From assembly GCA_011503125.2 (NCBI GenBank), contig WWBZ02000051.1, positions 1,612,001 to 1,676,000 on the forward strand: a stretch of 64,000 nucleotides of DNA. The letters run 5' to 3'. The notes under the pieces were generated by a model. The model worked only from the letters and a program-made list of their open reading frames with translations, searched no databases and had not been told where the DNA came from. Below, in pieces: positions 21,569 to 31,687 of the stretch; the first letter of the stretch is position 1; every line of letters starts with the position of its first letter. A program made the translations under genes and the position numbers. The DNA comes from Botryosphaeria dothidea. Taxonomy: Eukaryota > Ascomycota > Dothideomycetes > Botryosphaeriales > Botryosphaeriaceae.

Positions 21569-22530
21569 TCAGTACCGCCTGTCCCTACTAAGCGGCCTTC
21601 TTTTGTACAGGTCTTCGTTCTTGCAGAACCCCAGCGCCAGACCTGCGGGCTGTTTCGCTCCCCATGCTTTGCCAAGGAGCCAGTCCGTAACGCTGATGAC
21701 CCGGGTCATCTTGTCCCAATTACCGCTCTCCTCGGCGTGCTCTATTGTATGTGTGATGACACGACCCTCCTCGTCAAACTCAAATATAAAGAGTCCGATA
21801 AATTCCTCGTCGTCTTTTGCATCGCCGCCCAAAAATTCTGTGATTTTGTCAACCTGTTCACTGCCAGAAATTCCTCGGTATAGCGCGCCGACGCCTTTAC
21901 CCTTGGTTTTGCCACAGGTCTTCCACTTGACAACCAATTTCTCATGCGCCACGCCGGGACTGCTGCCACCACCATTGCGCACCATGCGCTCGGATAAGAT
22001 TTCGAGTCTGACATTTCCCAAGACTGGAACTCGACCCCAGGCTACCGGCGCCGTCCAAAGCGCTGCAGTATATGCGATGCGCCCACTAACTGTGGGGAGA
22101 TGTGGGTGTGTGGATGGAAAGAGGTGGAGCGTGATGTGCGGGGACAATATCTCCTGAGGAAGTGGAGAGGCTAGCAATGTGGGCAGGCGCTCATGGAGGA
22201 TACGAATTGCTGCAAGGTACAACGTCAACAATAGGGTTCTCCCAAACAGCCATAGTATCAAGGGCTGATGTTCTCACTCTTTCCAAGCTTTAGGGTCCGC
22301 TCATCCGGAGGTTTGCCGCCCTCTCCCTTATGGTCTGGAGGTAGAGGTCCTGGGGTAGATGCACTGAACCATTCTCCTGTTTGTGTACCCTCCGGTTGCT
22401 GCACTTTTGCGAACGTGCGCACGCTATTGCGGATGGCGGACGGGATGGCAACGGCGGGATTCCTCGTAGTAAGCCTTTGTGCGCGCGCAAGCCTCGAGAG
22501 CGGAATGCACCGCATTGAGCCAGGGGTCAT
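21569..22530 (-). CDS. Mitochondrial C6orf136-like protein (DUF2358 type)
   Basis: Exons 22278-22530 and 21569-22209 (68 bp intron) give 297 residues. The N-terminus, MTPGSMRCIPLSRLARAQRL then RNSVRTFAKVQ, is Arg/Ser-rich with no acidic residue, a convincing mitochondrial presequence. After a Pro/Gly linker, the conserved part contains ILSPHITLHLFPSTHPHLP, AALWTAPVAWGRVPVLGN, and near the end LFIFEFDEEGRVITHTIEH. This looks like the fungal branch of the C6orf136/DUF2358 family, an NTF2-like fold with unknown role; I am only moderately sure of that assignment. An alternative start five codons later (MRCIPLSRL) is equally plausible. The promoter contains a TTATCGATAA palindrome. Confidence 0.68.
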
Positions 22531-23116
22531 CTGAAAATATGCGAAGTCATAGATGGTCAAGTTGGTGGAGTGACGGATGGAAAGACGGACGTAGGATATA
22601 GTAGCGAAGGAATCCGAAACCCAGCGGCGGTCTTTCGGACGGCTTTTTATCGATAAGCCGCCCAGAAAATGATGCAACGCCTATTCGCTGGATTCTTCCC
22701 GCCGGCAACAAGGAAACTATCTGCCGCGCGAAAGGATAAAGGCTTGTCCGCGGGCTTCAGCAACAGCAACACCATCACCTCAGAATCCTGTGTGGAATAG
22801 ATGTATTAGTAACCAGGATATCGATGTCGTCGATTTTGCGAGCATTCTTGTGTATGCCATCCTTAATTCACCCATGCATAATCCCGCTGGGCGTCGTAAG
22901 ATGTCAAAAGCTTAGAATTCTCATCTTTCATGTGGAAGTAGTGCCGAAATCATCTGTTGTACATGCAAGATGTTGAAACCCAACTATTTCCATGGCAGAG
23001 TCATGGTATCGTAACCGTCCAGTAAAATCCGAAATCCGTCCGTCCCTCCAGGTATTGAGCTAGTAATGAATCGAAGGAAACCGAAACACCATGCCGATGC
23101 ACCACATTCACCGCAA
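22531..23116. other. Intergenic region with TATCGATA palindrome
   Basis: Promoter of the mitochondrial protein gene plus the 3' side of the LURP-one gene. At 22640-22665 an inverted repeat CGGCTT..TTATCGAT..AAGCCG surrounds a TTATCGATAA core about 120 bp before the start codon. No gene recognised. Confidence 0.45.
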
Positions 23117-23766
23117 CTACTTCTCATTCCTCCTCTCGTCCAAACAGATGCACATAGCTGCGACAAGCGTCATGTCGACATTGGGGGCAACCGTCACCAC
23201 GTACGTCTGCTGGCCACCGAAGATCTCACGCGCGTTGAAGAACTTGCGATCTATGGTTGCGACAAGTTGACCGGTAGTCTCGCAGGTAATGTCGGCCGAT
23301 GTATCGAAGAAATCGCCCTTCATCATCAGGCTCTCCTGCTTGCCGCTAGAGGATGTGAAGCTGCAGACCGCCTTGGAGGAGCCGACTGTTGACGTCAGTC
23401 TCGGGGCTAGCGACAGACGTAAATTGATGTGGGCTTACAGCTGAACTTTCCCTTGACCTCGAGGATCCTCCTGCCAGACGGGTCTTCGGCATAGTAGGTG
23501 GAGGGGAAAGAGAAATGTTCCTTGCGAATGGTGAAAATCACATTGCCCTGCATATCCATGACATGCTTGCGGCCGCTGAGGGAGAAGTATTCGCCCTTCA
23601 CTTGAACGATTGGGCGGCCATCGACTGTTTTGACGCTGAAAGAGTCGCCTGAAAGTGACATAACCTTCTCCTTCAAGACGAGCGGCTCGGCCTGGCGGGC
23701 GAAGAAGCTAGGGAAGATACCCAGTGGAGTGGGGTAGGGCGGGAGCTGAATGTGTTGCTGAGGCAT
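23117..23766 (-). CDS. LURP-one-related (Tubby C-like) protein
   Basis: Exons 23439-23766 and 23117-23385 (53 bp intron) give 198 residues. The LOR fold, a small beta barrel around a central helix, is recognisable from EPLVLKEKVMSLSGDSF, VKGEYFSLSGRKHVMD, GNVIFTIRKEHFSF, TYYAED and, after the joint, KGDFFDTSADI, ETTGQLVATIDRKF and the terminal helix VDMTLVAAMCICLDE. The domain fills nearly the whole protein, normal for the fungal family. LOR proteins resemble the phosphoinositide-binding Tubby domain and phospholipid scramblases, and in plants affect pathogen defence; the fungal role is unknown. No signal peptide. Confidence 0.85.
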
Positions 23767-25916
23767 TCTGATAGGACTGTCGAAAGAGCTTGGAGTGGAG
23801 GTGAAACTGGAGGGCGAAGTTTAAGTTGGCCGCGGGAATGGAGCGGTTTGAGTTATGTGGTAAGGAGGGAAAGCGCGGGTGGAGGACTCGCGCCCGGTTG
23901 GTCTTTATTTATCACGTTCCTGTGCCAGTTGGAGGGTGGTGGTGCAGCGACATGTGCCCCCAACACGCCGAAGGATCGCATGGCTGTGCAGTCAGCATGC
24001 CGAAAAGAGAAGTCAGCCAAGCCACCTTAGCCGATCTTAGCAAGGCTGAGCAGCTGTGGAGGATCTCCATGACGTCGCAACACAGAACAGGTCAAAGTGA
24101 GAGACAAGCGGGTGGTCTGCTGGACGTCACTCAGGTGTGAAGTTGATGAAACTGGAAGGATGGAGTGGAGGCCTTCTGGGTTTCGCAGGAACAGGCGGCA
24201 CGACGGACAACAGGCAAGCATTCAACGCGCTAACCATCACCATTGGCCCGCTGCCCGAGGTTTCCCCTTGTTTTGCGCAGGCATCCCTCCGACTTTCGTC
24301 TCTGTAACGGCGACCAGTCTGGCTCGGTCGCTAATCTGCCTTGATCTTTCGATCCAACACGCAAACACGGCACCCGCCCGTGCGATCCGTCTCAACACCA
24401 TCCTGCGGTACGTGCAACCGCAGTCCTCCCGACCATTACACCCTGTTGCTGGACGGGCCAACACCTATCTCGGTAGATGGCTGGCTCCAAAGTCAGTTCA
24501 ATGGCAGTCTGGACGCGCACATCGTATGTCTGATTGGCCAGCCAGCCTCGAAATCATGGCAGGAAATCGTGACACCGGCACCGGTCGAGCGATTGCTCCG
24601 AGTGCCGCCTGTCTCCACTCGCCGTCTCACTCGAGTTGCGACCAAAACACATGAACGATCCTCTTTCCTGAGGTGTCGCGCCAAGCTTTCGCGATAGCCC
24701 TGCGGTAATGAAGTACCAACGCCCATCAACCGGTTAGCCGCCAAACATGCTTTTAACGGCACGCCTTCCGCCACGCCCAGTTGCTCATGTTGCATGCCAC
24801 CGGCGCATTCGTGACAGCGGCTACCTACGCCTCAGTCACTATTCCCGCAGCTCAGCCAATCGCTCATCCCTCCCTCTGACGACTCGAAAGCATGTTGCGA
24901 TGTTCGGTGAAGCTAGCACCGACACTAGCAAGCCACGTTCCGCCCTGCCAGATGCAGCAAACAAAGAAACTGCGAGGTGGCGATGTCTTCGCGATACCAG
25001 TCACTCTCCGGTATCTGTCCAGGGCTTGGCTGTGCCATCGATACATTGTCTTCTCCTCGAACCAACGGAGATTTTCTGTTTGTTGCAAGGCCGCGGGAGA
25101 CGGCCCAGGAGATTCCAAAGCCGCTGTCAATGGGGAGGGGTGTGCCTACTTACATAGTTATTTCTATGGAGAAGAGTCTCTGCACGCAACAATCCCTGAC
25201 ACGTCATCTCCCGCCGCGGACAGGTCAGCCTTGCAAGATTCCACGGGGAGTCGAGACCGTCGCCTGCTGTGTCCGGATTCGGAAGACGCGTTATCACGTG
25301 TGCGCTACAAAACGCCAGACTTCAGTACTGTCTTGATGCCCAATCCTTGTGACGATCACGTCCACGTAAATTACGGCTTGGCAAGGAGGGAGACGTTGCT
25401 GTCAGCGCGGGCTGCTCCTCAAAGATTGTTCCGGGGCCCGTGGTCAGGGGTCTGCTATGGCTCGCAGTTGAATGTGCTGACAGCCGGAGAGGGATCTTGC
25501 TTTCGGCATAAGAGCCTATTACTTGCGGCGATTCGCGTGCAGAAGATCTGAGGCTACATCGGAAGATTATTGCCTCGACGGGTCCAGTGACGGCGGGGCT
25601 GGCGGATGGGCTTCCACGAAAGTTTGAAGCTTGTGCCTGGCGGCTGGCACTAACAACCAATGAACGCCACTAGGCCGTACAACCATCTCACGCCTCGTCA
25701 CCCCCGGTCTCTCTCCCGCAATCACAACAACAGGGACGGCTCCCAGCCGCCGGAAGGGATCGTCCTCTAGCGCCGGGGCGCCTGCATCGCCTCCCCTTAT
25801 ATACAAACCTCGGATTGCTCGTCCCCGCCATCAGTGAACTTGTCTCATCGCTGGCCCATATTGCTGCTCCGGTCGTGGCTGTTGATGAGTCCCCTGGCTC
25901 CAACACGCCCTTGGAT
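23767..25916. other. 2.1 kb intergenic region with GPCR promoter
   Basis: No coding segment recognised on either strand, although several frames are open for over 100 codons. A TATATA box is at 25798-25803. Confidence 0.45.
25798..25803 (+). promoter_or_regulatory. TATA box of the GPCR gene
   Basis: TATATA 113 bp before the chosen start codon at 25917, in the right position for a core promoter, which argues against long upstream exons. Confidence 0.4.
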
Positions 25917-27504
25917 ATGGGATATGATCCTGCCATCAGCATACCAACACTGATCGGTAGTGTCCTCTCCTGCCTCGCCACCAGCTGTGTCCTTATATCC
26001 TACACAATATTCTCGCAACGACAGCAACTCCCTCTCCGCCATGTTCTGGTCCTCAACCTTGCCTTGGCTGGTGCGCCGCTCCAACCCCCCGCAGCAGCAG
26101 AACAATATTGACTCATGTGCTATCAGAGTTCATCAACTCGCTCAACAACTCTGTCTCCGGCATCTATGTCATTTCACACCGCCGTAAAGTCGCTGCCGGT
26201 CCAGCATGCGAGATCAACGGCTTCATTGGCCAGCTTTCTGTCCAGGTAGGAGGTGTTACCCCCTGACGCGGCATAATTCCGCTAACATCCGATGTTTGAA
26301 GGCCGCAGACTTCTCCATTCTCGCCATCGCCCTAATCACTCTCTTCACCGTCATCAAGAAAACTTACTTTCCGTCATCCTCTCGCATCAGAAAATTAGTA
26401 ATGTGTGCTTCGGTATGGGTTGTCCCTTTAATTACAAGTAAGTCGTACATTCCCATGTGCGTTCCCGAAGGCTGACAGTATCCAGGTAGCATAGCTGCAG
26501 GCTTCGGTGCGCTTCAGCCTGTTGGTGGCAACTGGTGCTGGATCACCAGAGACCGCACAGACCTACGTTATGCCCTGGGACACGGCTGGCGCTTCGCCAT
26601 AATCATTGCAACTATCTTTGTTTACGCGTACATCTACATCTACATCCAGCACCACTTCTCCAGCAACAAGGCCCTACGACTAAGTGTCTTTGGTGGCTAT
26701 GTCTCTACTGCTCCACCCAGTCGCGATCTCGGGAAGCTCGAGGTGGAATTGGCGAGGCCGAACACTACTATGACGCACAAGACTGTCGAATGCAAGGACG
26801 TACAAATGATTGCAGAGGTCGACCAGGAAGTCAGCAAGCGCTTGTCTCAAAACATTGAAACAGCTCGGCAAAGCATGACTTTGACGCGAAACTATCGTCC
26901 TGAGCCTGACAGCATTACGCCATCTACGTTGAATACTGCCACGACTTCGACAACACTGAACCCCGCCAATCTTACGCCAAATTCTGACACCTCTCTCCGC
27001 CGCAATTCCGAGCTCACGATCGACATACCCAGCCACAGCCTAGAGCTACACTTCCTCGACTATCCCGTCCCGCCATCCGCCGCCGTTCTTGCGCGCCACC
27101 GACTCCGTGAGAAGCCTTCGCAGACCCTGACTATCGACACAAATATTACCCTCTCAAGCCCGCCACCACCGGAATTGTTTGAGTCACCAACTTCCATTCG
27201 CACGCATATGCAGCAACAGTCCTTCCATCGTCATGCCCAAGTTGAGCGCGAAGTTCGCCGCATGCTTCTCTTGAATGCTTATCCTGTGGCATACGTCCTG
27301 CTATGGCTACCTGGGATTATCAACAGGATAGTAGAAGCGGCGACCGGAAACTCTCCTCGATGGTTGTTGATCTTGCAGAGTAGCACGCAGTTTGTCGGCC
27401 TGGCCAACGCGTTGACATATGGGTTTAATGAGCACATGCGGGGTAGAAACAAGCACGATCCAAATGAAGGTTATGGCTGGTCGTGGAGAAGGGGGATGGT
27501 CTGA
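25917..27504 (+). CDS. cAMP-receptor-like G-protein-coupled receptor (CRL / Git3-related class)
   Basis: Four exons (25917-26070, 26127-26245, 26302-26437, 26486-27504) give 475 residues. TM1 is at about residues 8-27 (TLIGSVLSCLATSCVLISYTI), then LRHVLVLNLALAEFINSLNN for TM2, ADFSILAIALITLFTVIKKTY for TM3, CASVWVVPLIT for TM4 and FAIIIATIFVYAYIYIYI for TM5. A third intracellular loop of about 190 residues, Ser/Thr/Pro-rich, precedes TM6-7 (AYPVAYVLLWLPGIINRIVEA and STQFVGLANALTYGFNEH). This layout and the LLWLPGI and YGFNE motifs match the fungal receptors related to Dictyostelium cAMP receptors. It should sit in the plasma membrane and signal through a heterotrimeric G protein; ligand unknown. 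The open frame continues upstream without an ATG, so 25917 is the first in-frame start. Confidence 0.85.
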
Positions 27505-27841
27505 GGTAAACGAAATGCGCTTACTACCTGACGCTCATTGTGGGGCTCACCTCCTGTTACGGAAACACCCGCCCTCGCGGGGACGTCATTTGCCTCCATC
27601 CGGCAATTCGAAGCACACAAGGGCCTCGGCAACTACGTCAGCTGCGCCCACATCTTGGCCTAGATGGCAGCCATCTTTTCATGTATCTATCAGCTTTTAC
27701 TTATACCCACTTTGCCACATTGACGATCGCGATGACGTTTAGCTGCGCTAGCGCACCACTATGATAATACACAGTTTGTTAAATGCGGGGTCCTCCAGAG
27801 AGTGAAGAGTAGAATTCGTCAACCTTGCCGCTGATTCGAAA
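27505..27841. other. Intergenic region
   Basis: GPCR 3' UTR and epoxide hydrolase promoter. Nothing else recognised. Confidence 0.5.
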
Positions 27842-29117
27842 ATGACAGTTGACACTGAAATCAAGCCATTCAGCCCTACCGTGCCTCAAGAGGAGGTGGA
27901 CAGGTTATTCCGAAAGCTTAAAGATACGCGCCTCCCACAATACCCCATTGTCCCGGACTCCGCCGACAACGATGACTACGGCGCCCCATTGGATTGGGCA
28001 CGTCGCCTGAAAGAGTATTGGGAGACCCGCTACGACTGGAACAAAGCGCAGAAAGAGATCAGTTCCTGGTACCACTTCAAGACACACATCGAAGGCATAG
28101 ACATTCACTTCGTCCACGAAAAGGGCACCTCTTCTCCAACATCCTCGACAAAACCCATCCCGCTGCTCCTCGTACACGGCTGGCCTGGCAGCTTCTACGA
28201 GTTCTCGCGCGTCATCAAACTGCTCACGACGCCATCCTCCTCCCCAGATGTCCCGGTCTTCGACGTCGTCGTGGTCTCCCTCCCCGGCTTCGTCAGTAAT
28301 CCCAATATCCATATCAAAAGAACAAAGCAACTGACATGTGATCAATCACCTTCAGGCCTGGTCCGGCCCACCGCCGCGGCGCGGTTGGACGCTGCAGGAC
28401 TCGGCCCGCATCTTCGACACGCTGATGGGCCGGCTGGGCTACTTCTCGTACTGCGCGCAAGGTGGCGACTGGGCGCACTGGGTCGTGCGCGAGCTGGGAT
28501 CCGGCCGGTTTCCGGCGTGTCGGGCTGTGCATACGAACATGTGTCCCAGCAAGCCGCCGGTGTCAGAGGAAATGGAGACGCAGCGCGAGAAAATGGCGCG
28601 CGAGAGACTGAAGTGGTGGCTGGGTGGCCCTGGTGCTGAGAAGCACATGGGCTACGCAGTCGAGATGCGCACGCGACCGCAGACGCTGGGCATCGCGCTC
28701 AACGACAGCCCTGTGGGCATCATGATGTGGGTTGGCGAGAAGTACAACGAGCTCACCGATCCGCAGTGGGGGAACTTGCAGGACCACGAATTCAATGATC
28801 ATGTCGTGACGACGTTGTGTCTGTATTACTTCACCGGCCCGAGCATCATGACTAGTATGCTATGCTATTACGAGAACGTTAGGCACGAAGACTATGTGGA
28901 GTTCAACTCGAAGGAAGAGAATAAGATCAAGGTGCCGATGGGATTTACCAGCTACAAGTGGGACATCTCGCCCACGTCGGAACGATCTGTGGCAACCACG
29001 GGTAATGTTAAGTGGTTCAAGGAAAGAGACTATGGGGGCCACTTCGCAGCACTAGAGACTCCCCAGGAAATGGCAGATGACCTGAGGGAATTTTGTGGGA
29101 GATGGTATTCTGAGTAG
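27842..29117 (+). CDS. Epoxide hydrolase (microsomal type, with EHN domain)
   Basis: Exons 27842-28291 and 28356-29117 (64 bp intron) give 403 residues. The N-terminal epoxide hydrolase domain (about 7-110, with PLDWARRLKEYWETRYDW) is followed by an alpha/beta hydrolase fold. The oxyanion-hole motif HGWPG is at H112-G116, the nucleophile Asp188 is in GGDWAHW, and the catalytic histidine H379 lies in GHFAALETP. The enzyme hydrolyses epoxides to diols through a covalent ester on the aspartate. There is no N-terminal membrane anchor or signal peptide, so unlike mammalian EPHX1 it is probably soluble; fungal members act in detoxification or secondary metabolism. No pathway partners are adjacent. 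Confidence 0.92.
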
Positions 29118-29575
29118 GCTGTCGCTCATAAGTTTAGTTCGACGTGGTAGTTTGCCGTGGTTTGATGTTCAATCGTAGTGCATGCGCTGGGACTAGTGGT
29201 TACTTCAAACTTTTTGTCCAGTTTGTTTAAATCGCAGCAAATCATTTGTTGGACCAGGAAAACAAAATGGCAAAACTTCACGCGTCAGACGAGGATAGAA
29301 CTCGTCCGAGAAGACAAGAAACCCCTCCATCCTTTCTCAGTGGCAGGTAGCATAGGTTATACTTCAATACAGTTTGTTTGACTAGGTCCTTAGGCCAGGA
29401 ACTTCTACCCCTTACGGATGAGCATTTTCCAACAGGCTAAGTAAGATGCGCTTCTCTCTGCGGGAGAAAATTCATTAAAATGAAGCTTCATCTGCGCAGT
29501 TGGTGATTCATCCAAACAGCTATGCGCCTATGTCGCATAATATTTACATGCCTTCATTTCATCGAGGAGCGCCAA
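29118..29575. other. Convergent 3' intergenic region
   Basis: Between the 3' ends of the epoxide hydrolase (+) and the minus-strand unknown gene. No feature recognised. Confidence 0.5.
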
Positions 29576-30868
29576 CTAATCTTTCGGGTTATACCAATCC
29601 CTAAGCTCCTCCGGCTTCCACAATGAGTGGCCGCTAGTGTCCAATGGATTCTTAACCGCATATTTGCCGGGTTTGTACGTCTCGCTCTTGCGGCAGTACT
29701 TGAGGGAGGAGCGTCTCTGGGCCACCGACGCCTGGAACTTCGGATCGAATCTGACTCTCTTCACTATGCGCTGCGCCCCATTTTCGTCTTCTTCAACTTC
29801 CACCGCTTTCGTCAAACCCATCAACCCACAAGCGAACCCGCTGGCCCCACTCCTCCAACTGCTCCGGCTGAGCAGACTCCCCGCCTCGTTCATGGTCTTT
29901 CCCCTGTTCCTCCACCAGCTCTCCATCTCCGTCGCAACAACGTCCACCTCCCCCCTCTCCTCCATCCCCGCCTTATCCTCCTCCGCCTCCAACACGCTCA
30001 CAATCACCATCATCATATTCGCCAAACTCTTGTGCCTGAACACCGTATTCTCCAAGCACCGGACCCATTCCGGGGTATCATTCAGCTCCCCCAGCACCTC
30101 CTTCAATAGCTCGTCATCCCTCTCCGTCTCCTCCAGAGTCCGCTTCATCTTCTCCATCGGCGCAACGACCTCCTCCCTCCTCCTCCGCAAACACCCGACA
30201 CAGTACCCGACATTCAAATTGGCCCTGACCCGCCGCTTCTCCAACCCGCGCTCCCCACCCCCCTGCCTATTCGTCGTCGCAAACACTTTCCTGCTCCTCT
30301 CCACCAGCTCCGTCGTATACCCCACCAACGGCAACCCCGGCTCCGAGAAAAGGTGCGGATGCGCCCGCACGACCGCCGCCGTCGACTTCCTCACGGTGAT
30401 CAGGTGGCCGCAATGCGCCGCTGCGATGGTCGTCGCGCCCTTCTCCTGGTTCCCTGACGACGACGACGATGACGACGACGACGCACCGGCAGCGATCTCA
30501 CAGTGCGGACAAAGCTTGGGCCGGGTGCCATCGTAGCAGTAGGCGCGGTTGGTGTTGCTTAAGCAGTCGACGTAGTAGGGGTGGGCGCAGTTGGTGGGGT
30601 GCAGGAGGACGAGGGAGGGCGGAGGGGGAGGAGGGTGGTCGGGGCGGCAGGAGTGACGGAGCTTGTCGTCCTTTTCCTTTTCCAAGCCGGAATCGTCGGA
30701 CGACAAGGAGGCCGCGGACGGTGAGGACGACGGGGCGGCGTCGGCTTGCCTTTGCATCGTCCAGTCGGGTGCGGGCGGGAGCAGGAGGACGCGGCGGAGC
30801 TTGTCGCGAACCTTTTGGGAAGCTTTCCTGCGGAGGCCGGCGATGGGTGAGGGGAGGACGGAGGCCAT
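29576..30868 (-). CDS. Hypothetical protein with a Cys/His-rich segment
   Basis: Single exon, 430 residues from MASVLPSPIAGLRRKASQK. No family recognised. Visible features: a basic N-terminus; a Ser-rich stretch; a segment with ordered cysteines and histidines (HSCRPDH, PTNCAHPYYVDCLSN, RAYCYDG, LCPHCEIAAG and later AAHCGHLI) that could bind zinc; a poly-Ser run encoded by (GAC/GAT)n on the plus strand at 30458-30482; a helical charged region (EKMKRTLEETERDDELLKEVLG); and a C-terminal block ending KPEELRDWYNPKD with VKRVRFDP, which resembles short linear motifs. The start at 30868 is the first ATG of the frame. Strong codon bias toward G/C at third positions supports a real gene. Probably nuclear or cytosolic. 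Confidence 0.6.
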   Translation of the reverse strand: MASVLPSPIAGLRRKASQKVRDKLRRVLLLPPAPDWTMQRQADAAPSSSPSAASLSSDDSGLEKEKDDKLRHSCRPDHPPPPPPSLVLLHPTNCAHPYYVDCLSNTNRAYCYDGTRPKLCPHCEIAAGASSSSSSSSSGNQEKGATTIAAAHCGHLITVRKSTAAVVRAHPHLFSEPGLPLVGYTTELVERSRKVFATTNRQGGGERGLEKRRVRANLNVGYCVGCLRRRREEVVAPMEKMKRTLEETERDDELLKEVLGELNDTPEWVRCLENTVFRHKSLANMMMVIVSVLEAEEDKAGMEERGEVDVVATEMESWWRNRGKTMNEAGSLLSRSSWRSGASGFACGLMGLTKAVEVEEDENGAQRIVKRVRFDPKFQASVAQRRSSLKYCRKSETYKPGKYAVKNPLDTSGHSLWKPEELRDWYNPKD

Positions 30869-31687
30869 TTTGCTCCCCTCCTCCTCGCGGGTTTGTTTGC
30901 GGGGTTGAGTCGCTTGTCTATATATATTTTTTGGAAGGTCCCGGATGGGTGCTCCGGCCGGAGTTTTGATAGTTCGCGAGTGTTTATTGGGTATGCGCTT
31001 GTCGAGTCGTGCTGAGTGCGATTGCCAACTGGGAACGAAGGGAGAGAGCAGGCCGTTCACATCTTTTTAAAGTTAAAATCTCTGTGAATCGGTCAAAAAT
31101 GCAAAGGAGCGAAGGGATTCAAACCGTGGCTTGAGTGGGTGGAAGCGATAGCCGTTGGAGAGAGTTGGTTGGTTATGCCAGACGATAGTGCAACGGGGAC
31201 CATGGTTCATTCACATAGACGCTGCTCACAAGCCTTTTCCGGGAAAGGCGGTTGCGGTGCGGATCGACCTTCGCGCCATGGCTGCAGGAACACCGTATGG
31301 TTTTACCTGCTGAAGCTTCGGCGAGGCCACACTCTCGTGTGTACTTTTTTCTGTTGGCACCATCCAACTTGTCACATGAAAAAGGAAAGAAAAATTCAGG
31401 ACAAACTGCCACTGGGAACATATGTCACTCTGCAACGGTTCGGGGTTATCATTTCGATTCAACTAAAACTCGATCAGAAAATTTGTTGAACGCGTTGGAA
31501 GAGCGCAGACTTAGTAAGCCGTCGCAACTGACGATATGAAGCTTTGTGGATATATGAGTAACAAGCTCACCACACCTGCTGGTGTAGTTGAGAACCGGAT
31601 GCGTGCTGAAAACCCAGCAAAGAATGAAATCCGAACTGAGAGTGGAAGCATGGAAGCAATGGGATGAGTGACAAAGGCGCTGTACAA
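30869..31687. other. Intergenic region
   Basis: Contains the leader of the preceding minus-strand gene and the 3' side of the transcription factor gene. No gene recognised. Confidence 0.45.

Noticed and set aside
31060..31140. tRNA-like T-arm word (CGGTTTGAATCCC on the minus strand)
   Set aside because: No acceptor, D or anticodon stem could be folded around it, and the loop departs from TTCRANY.
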